Shown: positions 20,331-33,321, counted from the first letter of the stretch. The stretch is DNA of 64,000 nt from Salvator merianae (GCA_003586115.2 QVOM02000025.1:49023395-49087394); one strand, 5' to 3'. The notes: generated by a model not told the origin, from the letters alone. Numbers and translations are program-made.

Positions 20331-22436
20331 TATTTTGGACTAACATCCATCTCATTTTAGCATATTTTATCTTCAAACAATATAAAATAATGTAGTATCA
20401 GTCATCAACTCCAGAGTCTGTGCTCAGTCCTTACAACCAGCATCCAGACTCTGAAGGCCAGAAATTTATATTCCTGGCCTTCAAAGTTTCCAGGAATGTC
20501 ACTGAAAAGGGTCCTCCTGTACTATTCCAAAATATTGTACAGAAGCTTACACTCTGGATCACACCAGCTGTAAGTGTGAAAAGGAACTGACAGAAGTTGT
20601 ATGAAACATTTGTAGGACAAGATGTCATAAGGCTAGCACAATTAGATTTTATTTTTTCTAAGTAAACATGCACATAGCTATGTTAAAAACAAAACAACTA
20701 AATTTTATGAAATAGAATAGATCTTTATTGATTAATAAAATAGACTATATTTATAGACCATATCAATAACATTAAAACAATTAAAAATATGCCTGCAAAA
20801 TGTTAGAGTACAATTAAACTCTGAAGGGAGAAAAGGGAAAAGACAGAAGAGAAACAGAAATTATATGTTAAATTATATATTATAATTCCTTTCCAACATA
20901 ATCTGTTCTTATATGTTCAATATAAGCAGATCAACTCTTTCTACCTCTAACTGCTGATATGTTGATCAACAACTTGAAGTTATTATCATTATTATTATTA
21001 TTAGATGTCAGGGAGATTTACTGTAAGAAAAATAAATAAAGGTATTAAGGCCAGATTCAGGAAAAAGCAGACCTCCACATATGCTTGCTGACCCATTTGA
21101 AGACCTCACTGTGAACCAGAGTAGGGTACCATTTTGGTGTCCTATCTTGTTTTCTTGCTTTTTCCAGTGCATACAAAGTGTGCTATGTGGGGGCAGGCCC
21201 TACTCTGTCCTGCATTGACATGTGGAAGGCAGGCCTCTTGGTGCCCTTTCAGTCCACCCTAAAGGTAAGTGTAGAAATAACATAGTTTTCTGTCAATAAC
21301 ACAAGCAGTGGATAGTGCCCTCATTTACTCATATACACCCTGTCACTGTATAATCAAAGTTGCCATACAGGAAAACAAAATTTGTAAATTTGAATGGCAT
21401 TTCATGGTGACCTAAGTTATTACAGTGCAATTATCTGTAAATACAGGACTATCAGACATTTCAGGTAGTACACACTGGTCTAAAACTATGTGGTCCTTTT
21501 TATCTTTATTTTTTCTTATATAATTACTTTGCAGAAGCTAGTTGACTAATAAATTGTTAACAGGTATGCACTAAATATAAAATTCTTATTATTCAATCTT
21601 CTTCATTTCAAAAAGGTAAAATGCATTGTTTACAAATTTTATGATGGTAGCCATCAATAAAAATTAGCATTTAGGGCTCTTGGAGGCTGATGCTAGTTAG
21701 TTAGGAGATTAGTGTAAGGGAAGCAGGGAAATATATAATGTAAATTGATGATGCTTTTACTTTGCATCTCATTAAAATCATAAAGAGACTTGGAATTCAT
21801 GTCAAGGGTAAATAGCAAAGTGATATTGTGTATGGACAGTTCATTAAAATCTAAAGGTGAAGGACAATGTTCAGAAAACTATTAGATAACTGTGTGAGCC
21901 ATTTTCTATAACATCTTCTGAGCCGTAAAAAGAAAAAAAAAGATGTAAATGAAGTATGGCCTTAACACACTTCTCAAATAAGGGTTTAATATTCTGCAAG
22001 TGGTGGGCATGACATGTTATAGGCTATTCTAATTTAACAAAGTGCAAATGGCAAAAACGCAGGAATAAAAAATGCTTTGAAAGAAATAGACTTACACAGG
22101 ATAATTGGCAAAAATGCAGCTTGACAGAAAAAGAAGTCCTGATGCTTGATGAAAGGGGAAGACACAGAGAGGGATCACACCTAATTTGCTTTTGGATGAC
22201 TGTGCTAAAAGTTTGGATTTAAGTGTTATTTTGTAAACAGACACACACTTATATGGGTTCTGTTCTTATGGCGCTTATCATTGCTGAAGTAATATTTACT
22301 TCTCAGGAATCCAGGAAGTATGAAAGGAAGCACCTCCACAAATTGCTGGTGATTAGTAATGTGTTTTCAAGGTGTCTCCTCAGTTTTGCAATTTCCTACC
22401 TTACAAATTAGATAAGGAATGCTCTAAGAATCGAAA

Positions 22437-22504
<68 letters not shown>

Positions 22505-22631
22505 CCAAACAGTTCAGGATAAACTTCAGGACCAAACTAGGAAAGAAGTTTTTCAAAATGGTACAAAGTTTGTTTAAACAAAAGTAGGAAGAACAAAATT
22601 AGGGAGATCAATAGAAAACTGTCTGCACACA
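20331..22631. other. Intergenic stretch with scattered repeat pieces, no gene seen
   Basis: Contains the second copy of the repeat above (about 21121-21275, ending in a family-like GTAAGTGTAGAAATAAC), an ATT run near 20985-21002, a small fragment resembling the 8239/10760 family near 22165-22230 and the TG/AG repeat at 22436-22502. No coding domain. Confidence 0.5.
22436..22502. repeat. Compound (TG)n(AG)n microsatellite
   Basis: A (TG) run of about 11 units is followed directly by an (AG) run of about 22 units. The Arg/Glu-rich frame across it is an artefact. Confidence 0.95.
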
Positions 22632-23222
22632 GGCCCTTTACACAGTCAACTCCAATATTCTGTGACTGGGTGGGGTGCCTTGTTACAGAACAAACAACCC
22701 ATGCTGGGATGGATTCTTGCTGGAGTGGAACAGCGCTATCTGCATTTAGATGGCCTGTCCTGCTCCAGCCCTCATCACTGCCTCTGGAGAACCCTCAGAG
22801 GCGTCATGGAGATTATAAATGCTCCCAGTCTTCCTAGTTTCCAGGAGGGCCCTTTTCAGCAGCATGCCACTTCTGTCACCATTTCCAGTGTTGCTTCCCA
22901 AAACATGGCTGAATAGGGTCCCCTAGCATATTCAGGCTTACAGGTGTGCCGGCTGACTGGCCTCTGTAGTCTACAATAGGGCCACTGGCCTGGTTGTGGA
23001 CCCTCTTTAAAACGGTTGCCATATCCTGTTTCACCACTTCATCCAAATGCTTCCTGGCTGCTGTCATGGCAAAGATCAAACATGGGATACCAGCATTTGT
23101 ACCATGAATGCTGGTATCCTGATGATCTTCAAGGATAGGGCCATGCAGTGCTGACAGTGTCTGCACAGAGTGTTCAATTCCATGTTAGAATGGGATAATT
23201 ATGAAAAGTGTGAAAATTGCCC
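22632..23222. mobile_element. GGCC...CACTT TIR element, diverged (about 0.6 kb)
   Basis: The left end (GGCCCTTTACACAGTC) and right end (AAAAGTGTGAAAATTGCC) are imperfect inverted repeats of family type, and the GC-richer interior has family words such as ACCAGCATTTGTACCATGAA and TTCTAACATGGAATTG (as the complement). No coding; the overlapping open frames on both strands are repeat-derived. Confidence 0.55.
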
Positions 23223-23499
23223 TAACTTGCTTTACATAGTCATAAAACCTTCAAGTAGATTTGATTATATACTAACCTGAAAATCTTGTCCATCATGTTT
23301 GCTTTAACAGAATTAAAAGTGTACAGAATGGGACATAAATTGCCCTAGGCTAACTGACTCCTTAACATGTTCTTTGAAGCAGACCATCCTTTATCTCACT
23401 GGAACCTTACATATTCCATAGACAGCAATAATAATACGAAAACATAAATAGGGTCCAGATTCCGGTATCTGTTCTGTTCTTGCATATTAATGCTTGTCC

Positions 23500-24330
23500 C
23501 TAGGTATCTGTCACCTCTGAAGAAAAACTTTTACTGAAGCTGCGACTTTTATTGGAAACGGAAGGGAACCGCTGAAACCACTTGCAAGCCACGAACCCAA
23601 CTTGGGTCCCAAATATCTTATGGATCACTTCCGTATAGTCCTGTCTACCAGCTAAAGTGGGTGTTTGGTGTACCTCTAGGGTAGTTTAGAGGGCTCAAAC
23701 TAATTAGGGGACTGAAGCCTTTCCTTCACTGAGATTCCCTGGCCACAAAGATCAATTCTCTTGTGATCCCAATGTTTGATTACTGCAATGCACTCTGTGT
23801 GGGCTTACCTTTGAAGTAATCTAGGCTGCTAGCTAGAGTGTCTGGATATGCCCACATCACTCCAGTTCTTCAAGATCTGCATGGTCTTCCAGTTCATTTC
23901 TGGACCCAGTTCAATGTTTAAAGTCCCAAATGACTGGAATCCCAAATATCTGATGGATCACGTGTATAGTCCTCCCCCCCCCCCCCAGCTAAGATCAGTT
24001 AAGTGTTCCTAGTCTTTTCATCACCCCCATGAAATGCACGGAGCAGCCATTAGAGATAGAGATTTTGTTTTCAGTTATGCCCCCCCCCCCAGTTTCTTGT
24101 GAAGAACTGTTGATTGAACATTCAAATTAAAGTTTGAACTTCATTTCAAAGATCTTCAAAGTATGGTGGGTTCAGCCTGAATTGAACCAACCAGAAAAAT
24201 GTGCATCTGTGCACACCTCTAGTTTTATACCTTTTATGGTTTCTTATTTTATTTTTATTTGTTCCTTCTTCTGTTATGTGGTATACTGCCTTGAAACACT
24301 TGTAACAGGATAGTATAAAAATCCTAAGAA
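23500..24330 (+). pseudogene. L2-like LINE 3' end pieces, with an internal hAT-like fragment
   Basis: Frames read FDYCNALCVGL, then a segment with AHITPVLQDLHGLPVHF and WNPKYLMDH, the C-terminal region of L2-type LINE ORF2. A 3' UTR-like piece follows (TATACTGCCTTGAAACAC, GTATAAAAATCC). The PKYLMDH segment occurs twice (about 23611 and 23941), so two fragments lie in tandem. A piece at about 24090-24222 ending TGTGCACACCTCTA looks like a hAT-type terminus inserted in the LINE. Everything is broken by stops. Confidence 0.65.
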
Positions 24331-25863
24331 ATCTCTTTCAATAGATTATACCTCAAGAGCCAGGAGAAAGTGCTACTTGCCACTGTAAGCACTTGCAACT
24401 AATGCTCCTGATAACATACAGCATTTCCCAAAGAGTGTGCTGCCTGACTGAAGCACCTGGGTATAAGGGCACAAAAATCATACTGCATGCACATATACCT
24501 TTATTATTGTACCAATCGTCTCAGTAAGTTTAAGGGCAGCATCTGAAAAAGCAAAGTGCCTGTAATCATGGACGTTTGCAATGTATTTTAGGCTCCCAAA
24601 CAACTGGAATTCTAAAATGTATGGGGAATTATCATATGTGTAGAGAAATTCTTTAAAACTGAGTTGAAAGAAAAAGTACACAGGTACTCAAGAGAGAAGC
24701 AGCACACTTATTTATGTTGCCCACAAGTTCTTGCTACCCCATGATAACAGGGATCAGTCTGTGTTTGTATGCAGTTAAAAACAAGCAAACAATTCTGAGG
24801 TGGCTTAGAGATGGTTTGCAAGCGAAGTTGTTAACATGCCAGTCTGCATTTCCCCCTCTCATGAACATTCTAGGCTAGAAAAGGTGGATAAGAGATGGGA
24901 TGAGAACACAAGTGCCACACAGTCTCAGCTCAAAGGCCCTTCCCCAGTATGCACACATTTTCCCATGCTAGGAAAGGGTCTAGGGGGCCTCTCTTCCACA
25001 CACTGGCATGGGAATGTTATTATATTCTTATGTGTGAACAATGATTAAAATGCAATTCACAGAAATCAAAAGGAGGATGCTTTGTCCCCTATGGCTCTCA
25101 GGGAAATGCTCCATAAGCTATCACTGCCCCATTATTATCATAACATTTTAGACATGATCACAGGGATAGACTGTGCTATCTTATTTTCATTTCCTTACTT
25201 CTATCTTATAATCTAGCCTCATGGATTATGGTGGCCTCCATAGTCAAATCTAGTAACAAAGGCTCCTCTATTCAAAAGGCTGACTTATAGAAGATGCTGA
25301 GAGGCTTATTTGTAAATTTAATGTCTGAAGAGTTATTGGTTTCAGTACATTTGTAGAAATGTTCAAGACAACATTTTAATAATTATAAAAGCTGTGTGCA
25401 TTCTTGTAAAATATTTTATTGCAGCATACACTTTGCTTTTTTACATGTAAAGTCATGGTTATAAGATATTTTAAATATGCCTTAATACAGTGTATTCCAC
25501 ATCAAAGACTAAAGATGTGCTGAACTGGTTCTAGTCAAATGCAGTTCATGGAGAACAAAGGTTGTTTGAAGTTGTTTGTTTTGTTTTGTTTTAACCGAAC
25601 AGCCCTTATATTTGAATAAAGTTTTCTATCAAAGAAAACACTAGCTGCACTTGATTAATGTGCTATTCTAAGAACAGTTCGAAGTGCATGAGCCTTTAAA
25701 AAGGAATGCACCAGTACCACTCTGACATCTTGACTGAGAGGGGAATCACACAGGTGATAATGATGAGTCACTAACTAGTCTTTCTTGGACTTACTACTCT
25801 CTTTTACAGTTCAGGTCAACACACAGACAGCAGAATGTTTAGCCACTCAGGTATGATAAAAAG
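24331..25863. other. Intergenic stretch, no gene seen
   Basis: Holds a possible hAT-like left end at about 25509-25625 (AAAGATGTGCTGAACTGG) and a stretch at 24785-25040 that resembles 19630-19750. The rest is AT-rich with no features. Confidence 0.45.
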
Positions 25864-26697
25864 TAACAGAACATTCTGACACAACATGTAAACAGTTTAC
25901 AGTCCATCTTCAGTTCCCACTGGCCCGACATGATTTTGCCTTTCTGTAGTTTTTCTGGACTAAATTGCCAAAGTCAGGACAATTTTGCATTTGAATTTAA
26001 TGAGTTCTCAGTCCGTCTCAGAATGATCCCATTTTTCTTTCTGATGTGAGAACGTGCAAGTAGACTATTACTTTTTGAGGGTGTGCAGAAGGAGAAATCC
26101 CCATTCCCATTCATCCAATGATGGACTTTGTTGTGGGCATTTTACTCAGGAGGGTGAGAATATCACAACTGCAGAGGGAAGAGAGAATAGCACCTGGCAT
26201 ATATTACCTGGTTTCTGCCGTGTTGTCCTCTTTTGTGTCTTCAAACTGATTTTACTGTTTCATTTTTTTGACAAAAGAGAAGACTCAGTGGAAGCTATCC
26301 TTCATTTACCTTGGGCAACACACTGCTCTATAGTTGGCTGGGCACCACAGTGCACTCTCAAAACACATACCTATTCCTTTCTCTCCTATCTATAAAAGAA
26401 GGCCAATATATGCAAGAAGGACTTTTTTCCTTCCTCTTGTCCCTGCAAGAAGATCACTATGTTTCCTCCATTTCCCTGTGGCAATGCAAAAGGAAAACGT
26501 TTCCTTTATTAAAAGAGGACTTTTAAGAACATTCCTTTTAAAACAGAATTTTATTTACTAGTCATAGTAGAAGGCAACTTTGATAATGTAAATGTTTTAA
26601 TTCAAAACATGGTGACTGTAGCTAGAATTACCTATACACAAAAATGGAAAGGAGATAAAGGCAGGAAGCCAAAATGTAATAAGCAAAGGTTATCTAT

Positions 26698-27424
26698 GGG
26701 CCTGTTCGCACTTCCCACTCTAGAATGGGCTAATTAACCCATTCTAGCATGGAACAGACCCCATCGTGCAAACACCGTCTGCACAATGGGGCCTTAAAAC
26801 CTATCTTAGGCAAGTGCGAATGCCATTAGCCATTCCTGATGTTCGCCATGACAGCGGCCAGCAAGTGGCTGGCCACTGCCATGGTGACTGCAGCAGCTCC
26901 ATGCGCACCCCATGGCAATCAGGAGGCCGCGCAGTACACACACCTATGACCCCAATGAGGCTGGGTGGGCCCGACTGGTGCATGCGGGCCCGATCGGGAA
27001 GGCCTGATTGTGCTATGGGGGGAGGGACCCAGTGTGCATGTGCAAGCCACATCATTGGCATGCACACTGGATGGGCCTCCTGGTCACCTTGGCAGTGGCC
27101 TGACACTTGCAGGCTGCTGCCGCTGTGCCCACCCATTGCCCATTATGCATTGCGTGATCATGAGATCACGCATGCATGATGGGTGGGCTGATCACACGGA
27201 AGATGGCCACCACCATTGTGGACATGGTAGGTGCGAACAAATCCTCACCTGAAACTCACTTTGAGCTTCAGGTGAGGATTCGGACAACTTTTTCCTTGTC
27301 CAGCAGTAGTAACGATCAGCAGCGGATGAGGTTTGCTGCCAGTCGTTATGGCTGTCTGCCGGTGTGAATGTACTTGTCTAGTGAGTGTTCCTGATGCTCA
27401 CTAGTTACAAGTGCGAACAGGCCC
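26698..27424. mobile_element. GGCC...CACTT TIR element with TAT duplication, inside copy 2
   Basis: The ends are near-perfect inverted repeats: GGGCCTGTTCGCACTT on the left and AAGTGCGAACAGGCCC on the right. TAT flanks both sides (26695-26697, 27425-27427). The 727-bp interior is GC-rich with a partly palindromic arrangement (CTCACCTGAAACTCACTTTG next to its complement). No transposase is encoded; a 137-codon frame (26766-27179) and its complement are repeat-derived and have no domain. This is one of the best preserved members of the family in the window. Confidence 0.8.
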
Positions 27425-27848
27425 TATATGAACACATCCATTTGAAAATAAGATATATGTTTTATGTACTTTTTTTTTAAAGAGGACTTTTATGCAAAAC
27501 CAGCACTGTGTTTTAGCAGCTCCAGGGCACACACAGTACCCCAACAAATAACCCACATCATTATCAGTTTTGCCATTGGCACCACACAACTACATAGTGG
27601 GACACATGCTTCTGTGGATGTCTTGGAGAGGAGGGGAGGCGGAGTCCATTTGCTGATCACTAACTTCAATATCACAATAATGGAGCCCCACACACAGGTC
27701 CCCCCTTCTCACTGGCCTCTCCCCACTTGTATGCTACTTTGAAATTGCACAGGTTTGCTATTACAAAGAAGCAGAAATTGAGATCTGTCCTTTAAGAAGC
27801 TTTATTGTGTGATAGATGTGGAATCAAAATTCTGCTTGGGTGGATACA

Positions 27849-28889
27849 GGTGTCACTAGCCATGGTCTAGATGTATGTATTATGTGGGCAAATTTGCTAG
27901 TTAACCACGGGTTAATGAGATATTTAGCCCTTATGGTTTTAATAATGATAAATTGGCAAATGCTCCATTAAAACAATACAAGCAGCAGGCAAAAGACTCC
28001 AAAAAGCAGCTTCTTCAATAAAGAAAAGATTTTATTAAGAGAGCAGCACTAAAAGAGGAAAATGGCGATTTCTGATGGGGATGTGCAGAGCGTTCCAAAA
28101 AGACAAAAAGTATAAACAAAAGGGAGGCCCAATGAATGGCATATGCACAAAGCAAAACAAATTAGGTACTGTAGCTTGGCACAAGAAAAAATATCTGAGT
28201 TGAACTTTGGAAGCTGGGGAGCCACAGAGAAGAGGACGGCAAGAAGAACCTAACCTAAAAATATCCTGCACTAATATACCCAACTAGGAGCAGTTGTTTC
28301 TCACCCCTGTTGAAATGGTCTTGGAAGTGATGTTCAGGCAGATCTTCTTTGCTGGATCAAGGGAGGAGAGGGGGGGGGGGAGGATAAGGAGAGAGAGATT
28401 CTCCTGGTGTGACTCATGATGTTCTGACAACTTATGTCTGAGTCGATGACCTGGCTCCACTGCAGAAAATAATCCGATCAGACTAGGAATAATAGTTTCA
28501 ATCTGAATATTGCAATATTTATTTCAAATGGATCTTATTCTTTAGTTCCAGAATTCATTCACAATTGTACTTGCAGAGATAAATAGATTATTTCATGTCC
28601 AGCCATCCTTTGCAAATGCAAATTTCCTCAACTTCTGCTCTGCAGGTAAACAACTTGTTTTTCAATCTTGCCAGAATGGAGACTTTTATTGTAAAAGTAT
28701 ATTTTTGGATCTTTGATATGGCCTGATACAGAAATCTCAGGTTTTCTGATCATAATTCATACTTCCAGCCCAAATGCCAATAATATGCCAATTGCACAGT
28801 ACTCATATAATGTCCAGAGGTTTGTGCCTCAGCAGGGCTATGTCTTAGTTGGTGCTTCATTTTCAAAGTAGGGGATTCTGGGAAGCACA
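27849..28889. repeat. Unclassified inserted sequence (about 1 kb), with repeat copy 2
   Basis: It interrupts the alignment between the two Harbinger-like copies, and TGGATACA occurs at both edges (27841-27848, 28890-28897), suggesting a target duplication. 28058-28330 matches 10430-10710. An AATAAA on the minus strand (about 28030-28036) hints at a retroelement with minus orientation. No coding domain or terminal repeats were recognised. Confidence 0.45.
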
Positions 28890-29262
28890 TGGATACACAG
28901 GCTGGAGGGGGAGAAGGAAGAAGCATTGAATGACCAATAACGGCACCAAGGGGATCCATGTAATGAGAATGCAGCAGGGAGATACTGAGGGTGATGTTTG
29001 ACTTTCCCACCCCTGCAAAGTCAAGATTTGAATGTTGGGACTGCAGCCTATCACTGAATACAAAGGGAGGGGAATTTGGTGAGGAGTGGAGACAGAAAGT
29101 TACAGTTTCTCCAAGCCAAACACGGGAAAAATGAAATGTGAGAACAAGCAAGTCCAAATTTAGTCTGTGTTATAATGTAAATGTGGGAATGGCCAGAACA
29201 CATACTCAATCCTTGTTCTTCTCCAATATGGATTAGACTTATGATGTGGGATGGTGCCCTAA

Positions 29263-30896
29263 AGTTAGGTTTTATTTATTTTTTGTTTGTTTGTTTGTTT
29301 TTTAACAAGCTATTTTAGGCTATGTCATGTGTTTTTGTGTTCTTTTTTGCTTGTGGGTATGGAAAATAAGCATGCAGGCACCCTTAATTTTTTGTCAGGT
29401 TTTTTTTTTTTTTTTTTTCTCTCCAGCCCCCAACATTTTCCCATAGCAAAAAAAGCAAATGTCAATGATGGTAAAGTTGTGAAAGAAGAAAAACCCGAGA
29501 GGCAGGACCAATTGACTTAGGGAACCAATTGCTTAGGGATGCTCCCCAGACCCACATGCCAATTTTGGGGCCTCCAGCTCCAATTTGTGTAACTGGGATA
29601 GGGACCCTTGGGACAGTTCTGGGCCAGGATAGCACTAGTCCATTGCAGACTGAGTATACTTGAGAATGGCTTGGTTTGGTCTACTGACCAAGTGTTGAAA
29701 CCCTGGTCTAGTAGTAAAATGACTTATTGTCTCTCAGTCTGTGTGACGTAATTGGTCACGCTTAACACTTGCAACAGATTAGTCTGCAAGAATCAAATTA
29801 GGGTAATTCTCCCAGGATATCGACTGTCTTGTCTAACCAAATGTTTGGTATCTTAGCGTATATCGAGTAAGCTTTAATAGTAATAATATAATTTATATTT
29901 GTAAGAGGTTGCTGAGCTCTCAGTAGAGTTCTCAGAATTCAGAGGAATAATACTCTTTCCAAAGAAGGTGATTTTAGATAAACTGATGCTTTTCACTATG
30001 CATATGTTATTAAGAAGAGCATAGTGAGGAGCTATTTAAATAATCTTATGTGTTTGATCTTAGTATTAAGAAGAAAATCAAAGTCTTATTTTTAAAGAAA
30101 TGGAATTTGTATAAATAGTTACAATTGTGAACAAAGACAAATATATACTTGTAATTTTCTCTTTAATCTATGTTCTATTTAATCTTAGGCAGTTTAGACT
30201 TTATGCCTGAATTCTCTGGATGGATCAGCACAAGCATCAGATAGCCTGATTCTAGATTGCAATTCTTTGGTCTGGCCTAGGAGCAGAGCAGATAGCTGAC
30301 TGATTAGTCCATACATCCTGACCTATATTATCTTTGAGGTGGAGCCATTACACAAAGCACCAGAAATGGCTCCAGAAGTGGGTTATTTTCAGTCCTTCAC
30401 ATAATGGCACCTAGCTTTGACATAGAAGGTAGGCCTGTCTGCTGGCACTGTCCTTCTACATGATGGAGACAGAAATGAATCTGGTTTGTGCCAGTTTTAT
30501 AGAGCAGTGTTGTTGTTGTGTTTTTCTTCCCTGCTCTGCAAGTAGAGTGCTTCCTGGAATTGATTCTCAGACTATATCTCCTCCTTTAAGATGTTTCACT
30601 TGTTCTATTAACCATTTCATAAAACAGATAACCATATCACTGAGAGTTTCTGAGTAAAATGGAATCTACTCTTCAATACATCTACACATTAATGTAGGCT
30701 ACATCTATTACTTTAAAAAAATCAAGAGTTGAGAGTATTCAGACTTGATTTTGTGTGTTGCTTCCATGCAGCTGGCCATGTACCTTATCAAGTCCCAGAC
30801 AAATTATGGGTCCTGGACTGGCTGTTAAGCAGAGAGTGCCTTACTAAACGTGTGTTGTGCATAAATTTCAGTTTGTCCTTTGATAATGCTTCCTAG
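29263..30896. other. Intergenic stretch, no gene seen
   Basis: A TTTG run near 29283-29302 and a T-run at about 29400-29420 are followed by AT-rich DNA. 30200-30480 is more GC-rich but shows no termini or domain. Confidence 0.45.
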
Positions 30897-31318
30897 GGCC
30901 TATTCACACTTGAAAATAGTGAGCATCAAGGATACACTCTAGTTAAGTGCCTCCACATTTTGCAGAGGCCTGCATGGTTAGGAGAAGACACCAACTCCTC
31001 CTGATCCCTCCTAGCAGTGGAGCACTAAATTGTGTTCCACTGTTGAACTGGAAACAGCTTGACTTCTTCCAGTAAAGTCCATTCGCATCCGCTTCTGGGT
31101 GCGAGTGCACAGTTGTGCGGTGTACATTCACACAATTGCGCCTGTGTGACTGGGTGACATGGTGCCACTGCACCTGTGCAATCTGCAGCATTGCTGATCA
31201 CTATGGCAGCAGCTGGCTGTTTCCCAGCCACTGTCATGGCAAGGAACAGAAGCAGATTACCAGCATTCTCACCACGAATAATTATCCTGTTCTAAGGCAG
31301 AAAGTGTGAAAAGACCCC
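30897..31318. mobile_element. GGCC...CACTT TIR element, TAG duplication (about 0.42 kb)
   Basis: The left end (GGCCTATTCACACTTG) and right end (AAGTGTGAAAAGACCCC) are imperfect inverted repeats. TAG flanks both sides (30894-30896, 31319-31321). The interior contains GGTAATTATCC-type and TGGCAGCAGCTGGCTG words also seen in relatives. Non-coding; the open frames on both strands have no domain. Confidence 0.65.
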
Positions 31319-32423
31319 TAGATCCTTTTGAATCTGTCTACTGTCTTATCTTATTGTCTATTTTGGTTCTGAAGCCTGTTTGCTGTGTTACCTCTTACCA
31401 TTGGTCTGTTCTTAGTACTGGCTTTTACATTTTTTTTTAAAAAAAAATCTACTCCACCTTAGTTCTGATTTCAATTTGTTCTTCTACTGGTGATCCCTGG
31501 ATTAAATTCTGCTTCACAACTCATGACCAAGTTCACACAAGCACCAATAACATATTCTTGATGCTCCCTGTTGAAACTTGAATAGTGCTTTCTCACTACT
31601 AAACTTATATTTAGGTTCTTGATAATCCAGGACAAATGTCCAAATAAATATCTAGGTGTTTCCATTTTACTCCTGATTATGACTTTCAGTTAGCTGGACT
31701 CTTATGAAATAAATGGTATAAACCAAAGACAAGGCACTAATTGGCCTTGGGTCTGGGCAGCTCAATGCACAGATGCAGACATTGTTTGCAGGTATTAACT
31801 TATGAAATGACAGTCCAAGTATCCACTGCCACTGTAATTTAAATATATATTTAAATATATGTCCCCTTACCTTTACATTGCACTGTTCTTTGGTCTGAAA
31901 ACTGTCTACCCAGGAGTGACAGAAAGCCGCATAAAGCCCATTTATTTATGCTAGACACCATACCATTTACTGGCTGAAATGCAATTAGATTTCCAAGCGC
32001 AAGTGGAGGTACTTATTCTTATTTCCAAAATGAAAAGACTCAGCTGTACATATAATCAGCAATGAGTGCACTCTGTGCCTATGCAGAGCAGAGCATTAAG
32101 TCACAACTGTTGATATCAGCTGGGCTTCATCTATTTATGTTTCATTGAATTATGCATCAAACTATATTTTTAGTTTGCTCTTAGTCCTTGTATCTTTCAG
32201 CCTCACTAAGGCTGTGTGTTCTGTAGCTGTGTGTCTGAAAGTCTTCAGTTTGAAGGGGAAAAGCGTTTCTCTTAAAAAAGAAGAAGAAGAAGAAGTGAAA
32301 TAGATGGAATATAATTGAAAATCACAGCATGATAAGTCTTGTGAGAACTTGAATAAATTCTTCATTAACTTTCTGCACTAATGGTGGTTTATTATTTCCC
32401 AAGGAGTCTTAAGGAGATACTTA
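31319..32423. other. Intergenic stretch, no gene seen
   Basis: AT-rich; a T/A run at 31430-31450 and a small AAG run near 32278-32296. No coding or element ends recognised. Confidence 0.45.
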
Positions 32424-32956
32424 GGATCTTTCTGCTCTTCCTGTGCTGTGATCCAACCTAGTGAGTCTGGCAGAGTAAGACTCACTGGTTCAGATACAGC
32501 ATGGCATGATCTGAAACAGCACCATCTGCACAACAACTCTGATCCAGATCAGCTCCCGCAGCAGTCCCCAAACTTGTACAAGCTTCAGAGCCAACATCTG
32601 AGAGCTCTGAAGGGCTAGGAACAAAAGACCCTAGCATTGGAGCCCCCAGGGAACCCTTTGTGGCCGCACACTTTGATGCACTGCTGAAATGGGTGTCCCT
32701 GTAGTCTGTAAAGTGGAGTTATGCCTTCTGCACACCTCTGTGTCCCAAACTGGGTGGAGCTGGTACACTGGCTGCTCTTGATGTGAAGAACTACCAGTAA
32801 CTCAGGGGGTCCCTTATCTGCATTACACTCCATCCTGTGTGGACAGAGTGTATCAGTGGTGGGTGGGGCCTCACTGACAAGAAGACAAATGAGGACCTGA
32901 AGAGGACCATGAGAGATCCTGTTCTGCAGTAGAGGTAAGTGCAGAGAGTCCCTAAA
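32424..32956. mobile_element. GGCC...CACTT TIR element, related to 15986-16455
   Basis: The left end (GGATCTTTCTGCTCTTCC) and the complement of the right end (GGGACTCTCTGCACTTACC) are imperfect inverted repeats. The core aligns with 15986-16455. A 133-codon minus-strand frame (32615-33016) crosses the right end and has no domain. A target duplication is not clear. Confidence 0.5.
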
Positions 32957-33321
32957 ATACAGTTTATGCTGAACAACACTTTGCATGGAGAATATAGTTC
33001 TTATTGCAACATGCAAACTATTCCTAGCTGGTATAAGGGCAAATCCAGCAATGACGCCACTTTTCCTGTAATAGCCCTCCTTATCTTCAAGTCTAATTAT
33101 GTCAGACTATATCCCCAATACCCATTACTGGTACTTTCACAGAAGTCAAATAATAAGAGGGACAAGATAAGTATTGACACTCCACTTTTAGAGTTCAAGA
33201 GGTTCAATATTCACCTTCGTATAATACCATCTAGGAACAGCCTATCAAGTAGGAGGTAAATGAACACAGCATGCCACCATTTGTTGATATTAGCTGCAGT
33301 CCAGCAGAGTCAACATCATTA

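Larger units (their letters stand above)
25867..29259. mobile_element. Harbinger-like DNA transposon, copy 2, expanded by nested insertions
   Basis: Both ends and several internal blocks align with the 1.2-kb element at 11934-13131: 25867-26070 with 11934-12140, 26060-26500 with 12130-12360, 27490-27840 with 12400-12740 and 28890-29259 with 12755-13131. The flanks are the same 3 bp, TAA (25864-25866, 29260-29262). The extra length comes from the insertions at about 26526-27478 (including the element at 26698-27424) and 27849-28889. It is more AT-rich than copy 1 and has lost CpGs, so is probably older or more decayed. Confidence 0.75.

Noticed and set aside
26766..27252. Overlapping frames of 95-137 codons on both strands
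   Set aside because: They sit in a GC-rich TIR element where stops are rare by composition; both strands are open, and no domain is present.
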